Shown: positions 1 through 6,783 of the stretch, in pieces
Numbering within the stretch: the stretch's first letter is position 1
Layout: the number at the start of each line of letters is the position of its first letter
From: UMGS1840 sp045661305
Lineage (GTDB): Bacteria > Bacillota > Clostridia > UMGS1840
DNA: 59,694 nt
NCBI GenBank assembly: GCA_045661305.1
Contig: JAZRFJ010000042.1
Coordinates: forward strand, 1-59,694
Direction: 5' to 3'
Notes under the pieces: model-generated
Told to the model about the DNA's origin: nothing
What the model saw: the letters and a program-made list of their open reading frames with translations, nothing else
The model's database searches: none
Translations under genes and position numbers: made by a program

Positions 1-12
1 ATCACAAGCGTT

Positions 13-71
13 TTGTCAAGGTAAGACGGTAGTATTTTCTACCGAAAATCTCCACCGTTCCACCTTGACAA
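13..71. repeat. Inverted repeat with nested hairpin upstream of the SLC13 permease
   Basis: A perfect 10-bp inverted repeat (TTGTCAAGGT at 13-22 against ACCTTGACAA at 62-71) encloses a second perfect 6-bp hairpin (CGGTAG 27-32 with CTACCG 39-44). ACGGT 26-30 can alternatively pair with ACCGT 54-58. No U-tract follows on either strand, so it is not a normal terminator. It lies upstream of the permease promoter, so it is probably not in that leader. Function unknown; its left context is outside the window. Confidence 0.45.
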
Positions 72-167
72 ATAAAAATTTGGAGTGCATCTTTTTATTT
101 TTTAAATAAAAGTGTCACCCATCATTGACAATTCTACAATGCTTGCATAGCTTTTTTGTTATTTATA

Positions 168-196
168 TTGACAAAATGTGTAGAAATATGATAAAA
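168..196 (+). promoter_or_regulatory. SigA-type promoter of the SLC13-type permease
   Basis: TTGACA at 168-173, a 17-bp spacer and an A/T-rich -10 (ATAAAA, 191-196). The gene begins about 50 bp downstream. Confidence 0.6.
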
Positions 197-244
197 TATC
201 TCCGTTTGAAAAAAATAACAGCAGAAAAAGGAGAATAAGATAAT

Positions 245-1345
245 ATGGTTTCGTTTTTAAAGAAAAACATTGTAATGGTTATTGCATTTTTTGCAGCATT
301 AATCACAAGTTTTATTGTCCCTGTGGATAAAAAATATGTAGGATATTTTGATTTTAAAACACTTGCTTGTCTTTTTTCTGTTCTTGCAGTAGTTTCTGCA
401 CTTAAAAATATAAATTTTTTCTATATGCTTGCAAAAAAAATAGTAAGGGTATTTGAAACTACAAGACAAAGTATTTTAGCTCTTGTGTACATAACTTTTA
501 TAGGCTCTATGTTTATCGCAAACGATATGGCATTACTTACTTTTTTACCTTTGGGATATCTTATACTTACAACCACAAAAAAAGAAAAATATATGGCATT
601 TACTTTTATAATGCAAAATATCGCAGCGAATTTGGGTGGAATGCTTACTCCTTTTGGAAATCCACAAAACCTCTATTTGTACACAAAATTTGAAATTCCT
701 ACACTTGAATTTGTGTCAATAATGTTTCCGCCTTTTTTAGTTTCCATTCTTATTATAACAGTTTGTTGTTTGCAGATACGCTCCGAGCCTCTTGAAATAA
801 AAGACGAAAAAATGAATGTTGAGCCAAAAAGAGCATTTATATATCTTTTGCTATTTTCTCTTTCCATACTTATAGTATTTCGAACTGTCCCTTATCAGCT
901 CGGTCTTTTTGTTATAATTATCGCACTTCTTTTTTTAGACAGAAAAGCACTCAAAATGGTTGATTATCCGCTTCTTTTAACATTTTTCTTTTTCTTTATC
1001 TTTTCGGGAAATATGGCAAGAATATCAGCAGTTAAAGATGCTTTTTCATTCTTGCTTGAAAAAAATACACTTATTTTCAGCATACTTTCCTGTCAGGTTA
1101 TAAGCAATGTTCCTTCAGCAATACTTTTATCACAGTTTACAGACAATTATCGTGAACTTCTTTTAGGTGTAAATATAGGTGGTGCAGGAACATTAATAGC
1201 ATCACTTGCCAGCTTAATTACTTTCAGAGAATATTTAAAGCATAATCCCGGTCAAGCAGGGAAGTATATACTGCTTTTCACACTTTATAATGTCTTTTTT
1301 GTAGTTGTTCTTACTTTGTTTGTGTATCTTCAGCTAAATTTATAA
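245..1345 (+). CDS. SLC13/ArsB-NhaD-type anion permease
   Basis: A very hydrophobic 366-residue membrane protein with about ten membrane segments. It carries two re-entrant signatures of the ion transporter superfamily (SLC13, ArsB, NhaD): NDMALL near residues 93-98 followed by TPFGNPQN near 135-142, and in the second half SGNMARI plus SNVPSAILL. Family members move dicarboxylates, citrate, arsenite or sodium/protons; the substrate cannot be told here. At 366 residues it is shorter than a typical 420-460 residue member, though both signature halves are present. An AAGGAG sequence lies about 11 nt before the ATG. It is transcribed alone, and its last 35 bp overlap the 3' end of the convergent SLOG gene. 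Confidence 0.85.
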   Translation: MVSFLKKNIVMVIAFFAALITSFIVPVDKKYVGYFDFKTLACLFSVLAVVSALKNINFFYMLAKKIVRVFETTRQSILALVYITFIGSMFIANDMALLTFLPLGYLILTTTKKEKYMAFTFIMQNIAANLGGMLTPFGNPQNLYLYTKFEIPTLEFVSIMFPPFLVSILIITVCCLQIRSEPLEIKDEKMNVEPKRAFIYLLLFSLSILIVFRTVPYQLGLFVIIIALLFLDRKALKMVDYPLLLTFFFFFIFSGNMARISAVKDAFSFLLEKNTLIFSILSCQVISNVPSAILLSQFTDNYRELLLGVNIGGAGTLIASLASLITFREYLKHNPGQAGKYILLFTLYNVFFVVVLTLFVYLQLNL

Positions 1346-1841
1346 TTTTTTTGTTTTTTTGTGTTGCATAATTAAATGCTATCGCTGTTCCTGAATTTGG
1401 CTGATAGTAATTAAAATCACTTTTACTGTCTGTTCTTTTTGGCGGTAAATAGTCTTTTTTGTAATACACTATGCAAATATCTGAACTGTCAATCATTTCA
1501 TAATTTCTTTTAATATAAATTCCTTTTCCAGCATTTATTAGATTTTTGGGGAAATATGTAGCCTCATAATTTACTAAGAAATATTTTTCTTGTTCATTAC
1601 TTATTTTGGGATATTCAGCACGGACATAAATTCTTTTTATATGAGGATACTTTTCTTTCAACTTCGAAACAACCTCTCGGCATAAATAATTAAATTCACT
1701 TTTGCTCCCAAAAAGAAAAACCTCAGTGTTATTTTTAACAATAAGATTTTCTATAATTTCATATAATTTGATTTTTAAGTTCTCTTTTTCTTCAATTTTT
1801 CTATGACCGAAAAAACAGCAAACTTTTATATCTTTTTCCAT
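1311..1841 (-). CDS. SLOG-family (DUF1273-like) protein
   Basis: 176 residues. The N-terminus reads CCFFGHRK at residues 8-15, the hallmark of the DUF1273/YpsA branch of the SLOG Rossmann-like fold, which is thought to bind nucleotides or nucleotide-derived ligands. Further family-like segments are VFLFGSKSEFN, a central YEATYFPKN stretch and IVYYKKDYLPP. No membrane segment or signal peptide is seen, so it is probably cytoplasmic. The start is backed by AGAGG nine bases upstream. The gene sits behind a long structured leader and an intrinsic terminator (1868-2082), suggesting conditional readthrough. Its physiological role is unknown; B. subtilis YpsA is linked to cell division and oxidative stress, but equivalence is not shown. 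Confidence 0.75.
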   Translation of the reverse strand: MEKDIKVCCFFGHRKIEEKENLKIKLYEIIENLIVKNNTEVFLFGSKSEFNYLCREVVSKLKEKYPHIKRIYVRAEYPKISNEQEKYFLVNYEATYFPKNLINAGKGIYIKRNYEMIDSSDICIVYYKKDYLPPKRTDSKSDFNYYQPNSGTAIAFNYATQKNKKIINLAEDTQTK

Positions 1842-1860
1842 AAATAAATACCTCTAAAAT

Positions 1861-1894
1861 TAAAAAAGGTGTGCAACTATCGAAGTTACACACC
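1861..1894 (-). terminator. Intrinsic terminator in the leader of the SLOG gene
   Basis: On the minus strand a stem GGTGTG...CACACC (1889-1894 with 1868-1873) is extended inside by AACT/AGTT and followed at once by TTTTTTA. It lies only about 20 bases before the SLOG start codon and downstream of the promoter at 2077-2105, so it would end most transcripts before the gene unless antiterminated. Confidence 0.7.
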
Positions 1895-2070
1895 GAAAAA
1901 TGCAAACTCCGATTTGTTGTCACACAAACTCAAACAAATGGAATTACATTACACATTCACTGAGTGGAATTTGCACTTTTACCAAATTCAAAAAGTGAAT
2001 ATGTAAAAAAAGGGTATAATACCCCTATTGGTATATAATAATTCCATATTTAATTTTGAGTTTATGTGAC
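1868..2070 (-). ncRNA. Candidate structured leader RNA or small RNA upstream of the SLOG gene
   Basis: Read on the minus strand, transcription from the promoter at 2077-2105 would start close to 2070, the first base of a long imperfect palindrome. The closing stem pairs 2055-2070 with 1919-1934 (16 bp, one U·G). Inside it a GGAATTA/TAATTCC stem, an ACATATTCACT/AGTGAATGTGT stem and a GAATTTG/CAAATTC terminal hairpin follow, with an asymmetric loop of about 30 nt on the 5' side. About 25 nt after the closing stem comes the terminator at 1868-1894. A discrete transcript of about 200 nt is predicted. It could be a riboswitch-like leader or an independent RNA; the long bubbled hairpin invites comparison with 6S RNA, but I cannot confirm that. 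Confidence 0.5.
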
Positions 2071-2076
2071 ATATAT

Positions 2077-2105
2077 ATTATAACACATATTTTTTAATTT
2101 ATCAA
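2077..2105 (-). promoter_or_regulatory. Promoter of the structured leader/SLOG gene
   Basis: Minus-strand TTGATA (2100-2105), 17-bp spacer, perfect TATAAT (2077-2082). The predicted start coincides with the beginning of the long leader hairpin. Confidence 0.65.
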
Positions 2106-2134
2106 GTATAAAAAATGAATTTTTATTGAAAAAC

Positions 2135-2167
2135 AAAAAAACTTGAAAGAAATCTTTCAAGTTTTTT
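2135..2167 (-). terminator. Probable original guaA terminator, displaced by the insert
   Basis: AAAAAACTTGAAAGA and TCTTTCAAGTTTTTT form a 15-bp stem with a two-base loop, functional on both strands. On the minus strand it lies about 35 bp after the outer copy of the guaA end (2201-2214). That is where a guaA terminator would be if the apeA segment were removed. Confidence 0.75.
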
Positions 2168-2200
2168 AACTAATGTTATAATATATTTTCTTTTTTTAAG

Positions 2201-2214
2201 AATTATTCCCACTC
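2201..2214. repeat. Putative attachment site (outer copy of the guaA 3' end)
   Basis: The 14-bp AATTATTCCCACTC is identical to 3993-4006, the last codons and stop of guaA. On the minus strand it reads GAGTGGGAATAATT. The 3' end of guaA is a known target of site-specific tyrosine integrases. Together the two copies bracket the apeA segment like attL and attR. Confidence 0.7.
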
Positions 2215-2316
2215 GCTCCTGAGAAAGAAATCTTAAACAGATTTGCTTATGGGACTTAGCTCAAGGTCTTAGGATTATTTCAATTATTCAGACGGCAGAG
2301 GCTATCTGATTTTTGG

Positions 2317-2334
2317 TTGCCAAAGTGTTGCTAC
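2317..2334. other. Putative integrase arm-type repeat pair, left end
   Basis: TTGCCA, five bases, then TTGCTAC. The same arrangement (TTGCCA, five bases, TTGCCAC) lies at 3919-3936 near the other end of the insert. Short paired repeats next to both putative att cores resemble arm-binding sites of tyrosine integrases; this is an inference. Confidence 0.4.
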
Positions 2335-2349
2335 AGTTTCAGCAGGTAA

Positions 2350-3771
2350 TTATTGTGATATGTTTTGGGTTCTTGATATCTTCAGGAGTTCCAAATCTTG
2401 TGATACTCTACCCCAGCGTTTAGAAATTTTGTTTTTTATTTCACTACTATCGGAAAAGCCGAGTTCTAACAGAATATAGTATTCTAACATCTGTAGTAAT
2501 GAGTGATTATAGAATTGCAATTCTTCCTCAGTCAAAATCTTGTACTTCTCTTTTATACGTTCATCATAATGAATGTAGTAATTACGAGTATGTGCTATAA
2601 CTGCTGGAAATTCGTTGCGATTTATTTTTCCGATATCAAAATAAATCTTCGCGTTTGCAAATAAAAGGTCAGCTAGCCTACTTTCAAGCGTAATAAAGGT
2701 TCTACTCTTTGCCATTAAAAATTTTCTAAGTTCTTCACCTTGTACTGAAGGGAACCCTTTGACAAGGTCCTCAACCCTTTCCTTGAACTCATCGAAATCA
2801 TTCGTAATAAAGCGGGAATGGTATGTTTCCAACGCTTGAACTATGTTGAGAAACACTCTTGTTTCAGATCTATACTCCACATAAAATGGTTCTAAAAAGA
2901 GTTCAATTATGGGAGCAAGCATCGAATGTTTATCAAAATAATGTTCAAACGAATTTTGCGCAATAAGTTCGGACAAGCTTATCCATTTCCATCGACGGCT
3001 CTGAGATTGTTTGCCAGATTTATTTTCCTGGATATCTTTTCCGTATACTTCAACCGGACGCTTAATCGTTTTTTCTCCTATGGCATAAACAATATCATTT
3101 GAATAAGCCGAAACTTTCTCCACGTTAACCTTTCTAAAAGAAGCTATTTCTATAAGTCTCTTCAGTTTTTCAAATATCTCAATGAACCTTTCAAACTTTT
3201 CTTCTTTTTCAAAACAAATTTCGAAAATTCCATGCTGTTCTATGTCGATGTGTTCTTTTAATAACTCATGTTCTACTACTGGCAACATCGAACCACGCAC
3301 AAGATAATTTATGTAAAAGCCTTGCCCATTGTAAATTGGTTTTTGAATATCATCTCGTTTGCTGATTAATTCAAACTGTTCTCCAATTGCAAAAACAGAC
3401 TCCTCACCCCATTCTACAATATCAGATAGAGTAAAATTTACCTTCTGAAATGTTTGTTCGCAATTCTCTGCTCCTATAACGCCATACAAAATATACTCAG
3501 CAGTAAAGGTAAACACAGTTATCCCATAAGAAACCAAGTCTTCCATATTCGTTCGTCTAAGATGAAGAAGTGTAAACTTAAAGCCATTTTCTAATTGACA
3601 ACACAAATACGGTAACTCCAATGGAACTTGCAAAAAATCACCAAACGTTTTCTCGTTCTTTACATTAATTTTCAGTATGATGCCACCTTGTTTTTCATTG
3701 TAATACAAATCACATTGGTACTCAAATTCATTGAGGTACGCTTTCCCGCTTCCTCTATACTGCAACTCCAT
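2350..3771 (-). CDS. apeA: ApeA-like HEPN-domain antiphage protein
   Basis: 473 residues from the preferred start. An ATG eleven codons upstream at 3804 is also open, but GGAGGT lies seven bases before the ATG at 3771. The N-terminal half resembles the ApeA N-terminal domain (beta-rich, no enzymatic motif seen). The C-terminal part is helical and carries the HEPN RNase signature R-x4-H as RNYYIH near residues 396-401. ApeA proteins are single-gene abortive-infection defences whose HEPN domain is thought to cut RNA after phage sensing. The gene is alone between copies of the guaA 3' end, and its codon choice looks less AT-biased than its neighbours, both suggesting acquisition. Family assignment is by recognition; a different HEPN defence protein is possible. 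Confidence 0.75.
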   Translation of the reverse strand: MELQYRGSGKAYLNEFEYQCDLYYNEKQGGIILKINVKNEKTFGDFLQVPLELPYLCCQLENGFKFTLLHLRRTNMEDLVSYGITVFTFTAEYILYGVIGAENCEQTFQKVNFTLSDIVEWGEESVFAIGEQFELISKRDDIQKPIYNGQGFYINYLVRGSMLPVVEHELLKEHIDIEQHGIFEICFEKEEKFERFIEIFEKLKRLIEIASFRKVNVEKVSAYSNDIVYAIGEKTIKRPVEVYGKDIQENKSGKQSQSRRWKWISLSELIAQNSFEHYFDKHSMLAPIIELFLEPFYVEYRSETRVFLNIVQALETYHSRFITNDFDEFKERVEDLVKGFPSVQGEELRKFLMAKSRTFITLESRLADLLFANAKIYFDIGKINRNEFPAVIAHTRNYYIHYDERIKEKYKILTEEELQFYNHSLLQMLEYYILLELGFSDSSEIKNKISKRWGRVSQDLELLKISRTQNISQ

Positions 3772-3841
3772 ATTCCTTACCTCCGCATTATTGATCTCAT
3801 ACATGTTTGATTCTCGGTTTCTCGATGCTATTTTCTAAACA

Positions 3842-3873
3842 AATTGCCCGCAGTAGGTCTACTGCGGGCAATT
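3842..3873. repeat. Perfect GC-rich hairpin upstream of apeA
   Basis: AATTGCCCGCAGTAG and CTACTGCGGGCAATT form a 15-bp perfect stem around a GT loop. No U-tract follows on either strand. It sits in the 5' region of apeA inside the putative insert and could be a relic terminator of a lost gene, an operator or a folded DNA site. Confidence 0.6.
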
Positions 3874-3918
3874 GTGCAAACAACCTACAATCCGGTTGTA
3901 ATTATTCTTTTAAAAATG

Positions 3919-3936
3919 TTGCCATTTTGTTGCCAC
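3919..3936. other. Putative integrase arm-type repeat pair, right end
   Basis: TTGCCA, five bases, TTGCCAC, matching the pair at 2317-2334 in sequence, orientation and spacing and lying close to the guaA-proximal att copy. Interpreted as a remnant of integrase arm sites. Confidence 0.4.
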
Positions 3937-3992
3937 GAATGGCTTCAATACTCAAAAAAACCTTGTAATTAAGGGCTTTTTTCAACCTCTGA

Positions 3993-4006
3993 AATTATTC
4001 CCACTC
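3993..4006. repeat. Putative attachment site overlapping the guaA stop codon
   Basis: The 14-bp AATTATTCCCACTC contains the final codons (E-W-E) and stop of guaA and is repeated exactly at 2201-2214. Flanks differ on each side of the two copies, as expected for recombination within this core. Confidence 0.7.
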
Positions 4007-4975
4007 AATCGTTCCAATTGGCTTTGGTGTTAAATCAAGAAGAACTCTGTTAATTCCGTCAACCTCAGCAGTAATTCTGTTTGTGATTTTATGAAGAACA
4101 GAATAAGGGATTTCCTCGATTGTTGCTGTCATAGCATCTTTTGTGTTGACAGCACGGATTATTGCAGGCCAACCCTCATATCTCTTATCATCTTTTACAC
4201 CAACGCTTTTGAAATCAGGAACAGCAATAAAATACTGCCATACTTTTTTAGAAAGACCTGCAATATCAAATTCTTCTCGGAGTATTGCGTCAGCCTCTCT
4301 TAAAGCATGAAGTCTGTCGCGTGTTATAGCACCTAAACAACGAACTCCAAGTCCTGGACCTGGGAATGGCTGACGGTCAACCATGGAAGAGGGGAGACCG
4401 AGTGCTTTTCCAACAACTCTTACTTCATCTTTATATAAAAGCTTTACAGGTTCAACAAGCTCAAATTGCATATCTTCTGGAAGACCGCCGACATTATGAT
4501 GAGCTTTAACACCGTCACTCTCTAAAATATCAGGATAAATTGTTCCCTGAGCCAAGAATGAGATTCCCTCAAGCTTTCTTGCTTCTTCATCAAAAACCTT
4601 GATAAATTCTCCGCCGATAATTTTTCTTTTCTTTTCAGGCTCAGAAACATCTTTCAAAAGGTCTAAGAAACGGTCAGTTGCATCAATATATATAAGATTA
4701 GCATCAAGCTGATTTTGAAAAACTTCAATAACTTCTTCGCTTTCGCCTTTTCTCATAAGTCCATGATTAACATGAACGCAAACAAGCTGTTTTCCGATTG
4801 CTTTAATTAAGAGTGCTGCAACAACTGAAGAATCAACACCGCCTGATAAAGCAAGTAAAACTTTTTTATCTTTAACCTGTTCTTTAACAAGCTTAATCTG
4901 TTCAGTGATAAATTCATCTGCCTGCTGTTTTGTTTCGATACGAGCCATCGTATCAGGTCTAACATTTGGATTCAT
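3995..4975 (-). CDS. guaA: GMP synthase, ATP-pyrophosphatase and dimerisation domains only
   Basis: Converts XMP to GMP by adenylating XMP and aminating it. The 326 residues cover the ATP-pyrophosphatase domain (SGGVDSS loop at 44-50) and the C-terminal dimerisation domain ending in GTIEWE. Typical bacterial GuaA is about 510 residues with an N-terminal class I glutaminase domain; here that domain is absent. The start is genuine, with AAAGGA before the ATG, and the upstream gene is gpmI, so there is no adjacent glutaminase subunit. It must use free ammonia or a separate GATase encoded elsewhere, as in archaeal GuaAa/GuaAb. It has its own promoter, and its terminator has been separated from it by the apeA segment. 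Confidence 0.92.
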   Translation of the reverse strand: MNPNVRPDTMARIETKQQADEFITEQIKLVKEQVKDKKVLLALSGGVDSSVVAALLIKAIGKQLVCVHVNHGLMRKGESEEVIEVFQNQLDANLIYIDATDRFLDLLKDVSEPEKKRKIIGGEFIKVFDEEARKLEGISFLAQGTIYPDILESDGVKAHHNVGGLPEDMQFELVEPVKLLYKDEVRVVGKALGLPSSMVDRQPFPGPGLGVRCLGAITRDRLHALREADAILREEFDIAGLSKKVWQYFIAVPDFKSVGVKDDKRYEGWPAIIRAVNTKDAMTATIEEIPYSVLHKITNRITAEVDGINRVLLDLTPKPIGTIEWE

Positions 4976-5029
4976 TTTTTATCTATCCTTTCTGTCTGTA
5001 ATTTTAGAATAAAAGTATTATAATATGTT

Positions 5030-5058
5030 ATTATAACACATTTTTTGATATTTTTCAA
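5030..5058 (-). promoter_or_regulatory. Promoter of guaA
   Basis: Minus-strand TTGAAA (5053-5058), 17-bp spacer, TATAAT (5030-5035), about 55 bp before the guaA start. Confidence 0.6.
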
Positions 5059-5092
5059 GTAGTTATTACTTATTTTTATAGTTTTTTTATAT

Positions 5093-5124
5093 AAAAAATG
5101 CCTGAGATGTACTCAAGCATTTTT
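5093..5124 (-). terminator. Terminator after gpmI
   Basis: Stem AAAAATGCTTGAG with CTCAGGCATTTTTT (one G·U pair) just after the gpmI stop on the minus strand, followed by a T-rich run. Confidence 0.7.
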
Positions 5125-5132
5125 AGTTTAAA

Positions 5133-6677
5133 TTATATAATAAGACTTTCTCCTGTCATTTCCTGTGGTTGTTCTAAATTCATAAGAGAAAGCATTGTCG
5201 GAGTAAGGTCGCATAGCTTTCCTTCTTTAAGAGAAATATCTCCTGCACCCATAACGATAAGCGGAACAGGATTTGTTGTGTGAGCTGTGAAAATATCGCT
5301 TGTTTCGTAATCTACCATCATATCTGCATTACCGTGGTCAGCAGTAATAAGGATTTTTGCATTTTTCTTTAAAAGTGCATCAACAACTTTTCCAAGTGAA
5401 GTATCAACAGCTTCAACAGCTTTTACAGCCGCGTCAAAAACGCCTGTATGACCAACCATATCGCAGTTTGCAAAGTTTAATATGATACAGTCATATTTAT
5501 CTTCGTTTATTAATTCAACACAAGCGTCACTTACTTCATAAGCACTCATTTCAGGCTTCATATCATATGTTGCAACTTTTGGTGACGGAATAAGCTTTCT
5601 GTCTTCACCCTCGTAAACATTTTCCACTCCGCCGTTAAAGAAGAAAGTAACATGTGCATATTTTTCAGTTTCAGCAATTCTAAGCTGTTTTAAGCCTTTT
5701 TTAGAAATATACTCACCGAATGTATTTGTAAGCACCTGTGGTTTGAATGCAACATTTACATTTGGCATTGAAGCATCATACTGTGTCATACATACATAGT
5801 AAAGAGGGAAGTACACTCTTTCAAATCCTTTAAATTCAGGGTCAACAAAAGTTCTTGTAATTTCTCTTGCTCTGTCAGGACGGAAGTTAAAGCAGATAAC
5901 AGAATCGTTTTCGCTGATTTTACCAACAGGCTCTCCGTCTTTCATAGCTATCATAGGACGAATAAATTCGTCGGTTAAAAGGGCACCGTTTTCATCTTTT
6001 GTTTCATAAGATTTTTCAACAGCACTTATAATATCAGAAACTTTTTCGCCCTCTGCATTTACCATAGCATTATAAGCTTTATTTACTCTGTCCCAGTTGT
6101 TATCTCTGTCCATAGCATAATATCTTCCGCATACAGTCGCAATTTCGCCTACACCGATTTCGGAAAGTTTTTCTTGAAGCTCTTTTATAAACTCAACACC
6201 TGATGTTGGTGAAACATCACGGCCGTCCATAATAGCATGGATATAAACTTTACTAAGTCCGTTTTTCTTTGCAAGCTCAACAAGACCGAACAAATGATCA
6301 ATGTGTGAATGAACACCGCCGTTTGAAAGAAGACCTGCAAAATGAAGTGCAGAATTGTTCTTCTTACAGTTTTCTACTGCTGATAGAAGAACTTCGTTTT
6401 TGAAAAAGTCACCGTCTTTTATAGATTTTGTTATTCTTGTAAGCTCCTGATAAACAACTCTTCCTGCACCGATATTTGTGTGTCCAACTTCGGAATTACC
6501 CATCTGACCGTCAGGAAGACCTACTGCCATACCGCTAGCTTCAAGAATTGTATTAGGATATGATGCAAAATAGCTGTCAATATTAGGTGTTTTTGCAGCT
6601 TTGATTGCATTTCCTTTTTCGTTATTATTTAAGCCAAAACCATCTAATATGATTAAAGCAACAGGATTTTTTGACAT
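5133..6677 (-). CDS. gpmI: 2,3-bisphosphoglycerate-independent phosphoglycerate mutase
   Basis: Interconverts 3- and 2-phosphoglycerate using two Mn ions, with no 2,3-BPG cofactor. The 514 residues match the family length. The N-terminal metal motif LDGFGLN (residues 11-17) and the phosphorylated serine in GNSEVGH (Ser62) are visible, as are the second metal cluster NFANCDMVGHTG and ITADHGNAD. It is the last gene of the pgk-tpiA-gpmI cluster. A hairpin in the roughly 100-bp gap to tpiA may set its level. AAAGGA precedes the ATG. Confidence 0.97.
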   Translation of the reverse strand: MSKNPVALIILDGFGLNNNEKGNAIKAAKTPNIDSYFASYPNTILEASGMAVGLPDGQMGNSEVGHTNIGAGRVVYQELTRITKSIKDGDFFKNEVLLSAVENCKKNNSALHFAGLLSNGGVHSHIDHLFGLVELAKKNGLSKVYIHAIMDGRDVSPTSGVEFIKELQEKLSEIGVGEIATVCGRYYAMDRDNNWDRVNKAYNAMVNAEGEKVSDIISAVEKSYETKDENGALLTDEFIRPMIAMKDGEPVGKISENDSVICFNFRPDRAREITRTFVDPEFKGFERVYFPLYYVCMTQYDASMPNVNVAFKPQVLTNTFGEYISKKGLKQLRIAETEKYAHVTFFFNGGVENVYEGEDRKLIPSPKVATYDMKPEMSAYEVSDACVELINEDKYDCIILNFANCDMVGHTGVFDAAVKAVEAVDTSLGKVVDALLKKNAKILITADHGNADMMVDYETSDIFTAHTTNPVPLIVMGAGDISLKEGKLCDLTPTMLSLMNLEQPQEMTGESLII

Positions 6678-6724
6678 ATTATTTCATTCCTTTTTTCTTT
6701 TTGGTTTTTGTTTTTTTACAATTT

Positions 6725-6763
6725 TAGTGCCTGCATTTCTTTTTATAAAAAACGCAAGCACTT
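6725..6763 (-). terminator. Hairpin between tpiA and gpmI
   Basis: GTGCTTGC and GCAGGCAC (minus strand, one G·U pair) around a roughly 19-nt A/T loop, followed by TAAAATT. The tract is poor, so this is more likely a partial terminator or RNA-stabilising hairpin than a full stop. Confidence 0.45.
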
Positions 6764-6783
6764 TTAAAAAGTTTTAAATTTAA

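Noticed and set aside
1919..2070. The long palindrome before the SLOG gene read as a plain MITE
   Set aside because: No target duplication is visible, and the promoter start coincides with the first base of the stem and a terminator follows, which favours an RNA; kept as a candidate RNA instead, though genome copy number could reverse this.
2350..3804. A multi-gene defence island around the apeA gene
   Set aside because: Only one defence gene is present; flanking genes are ordinary housekeeping genes.
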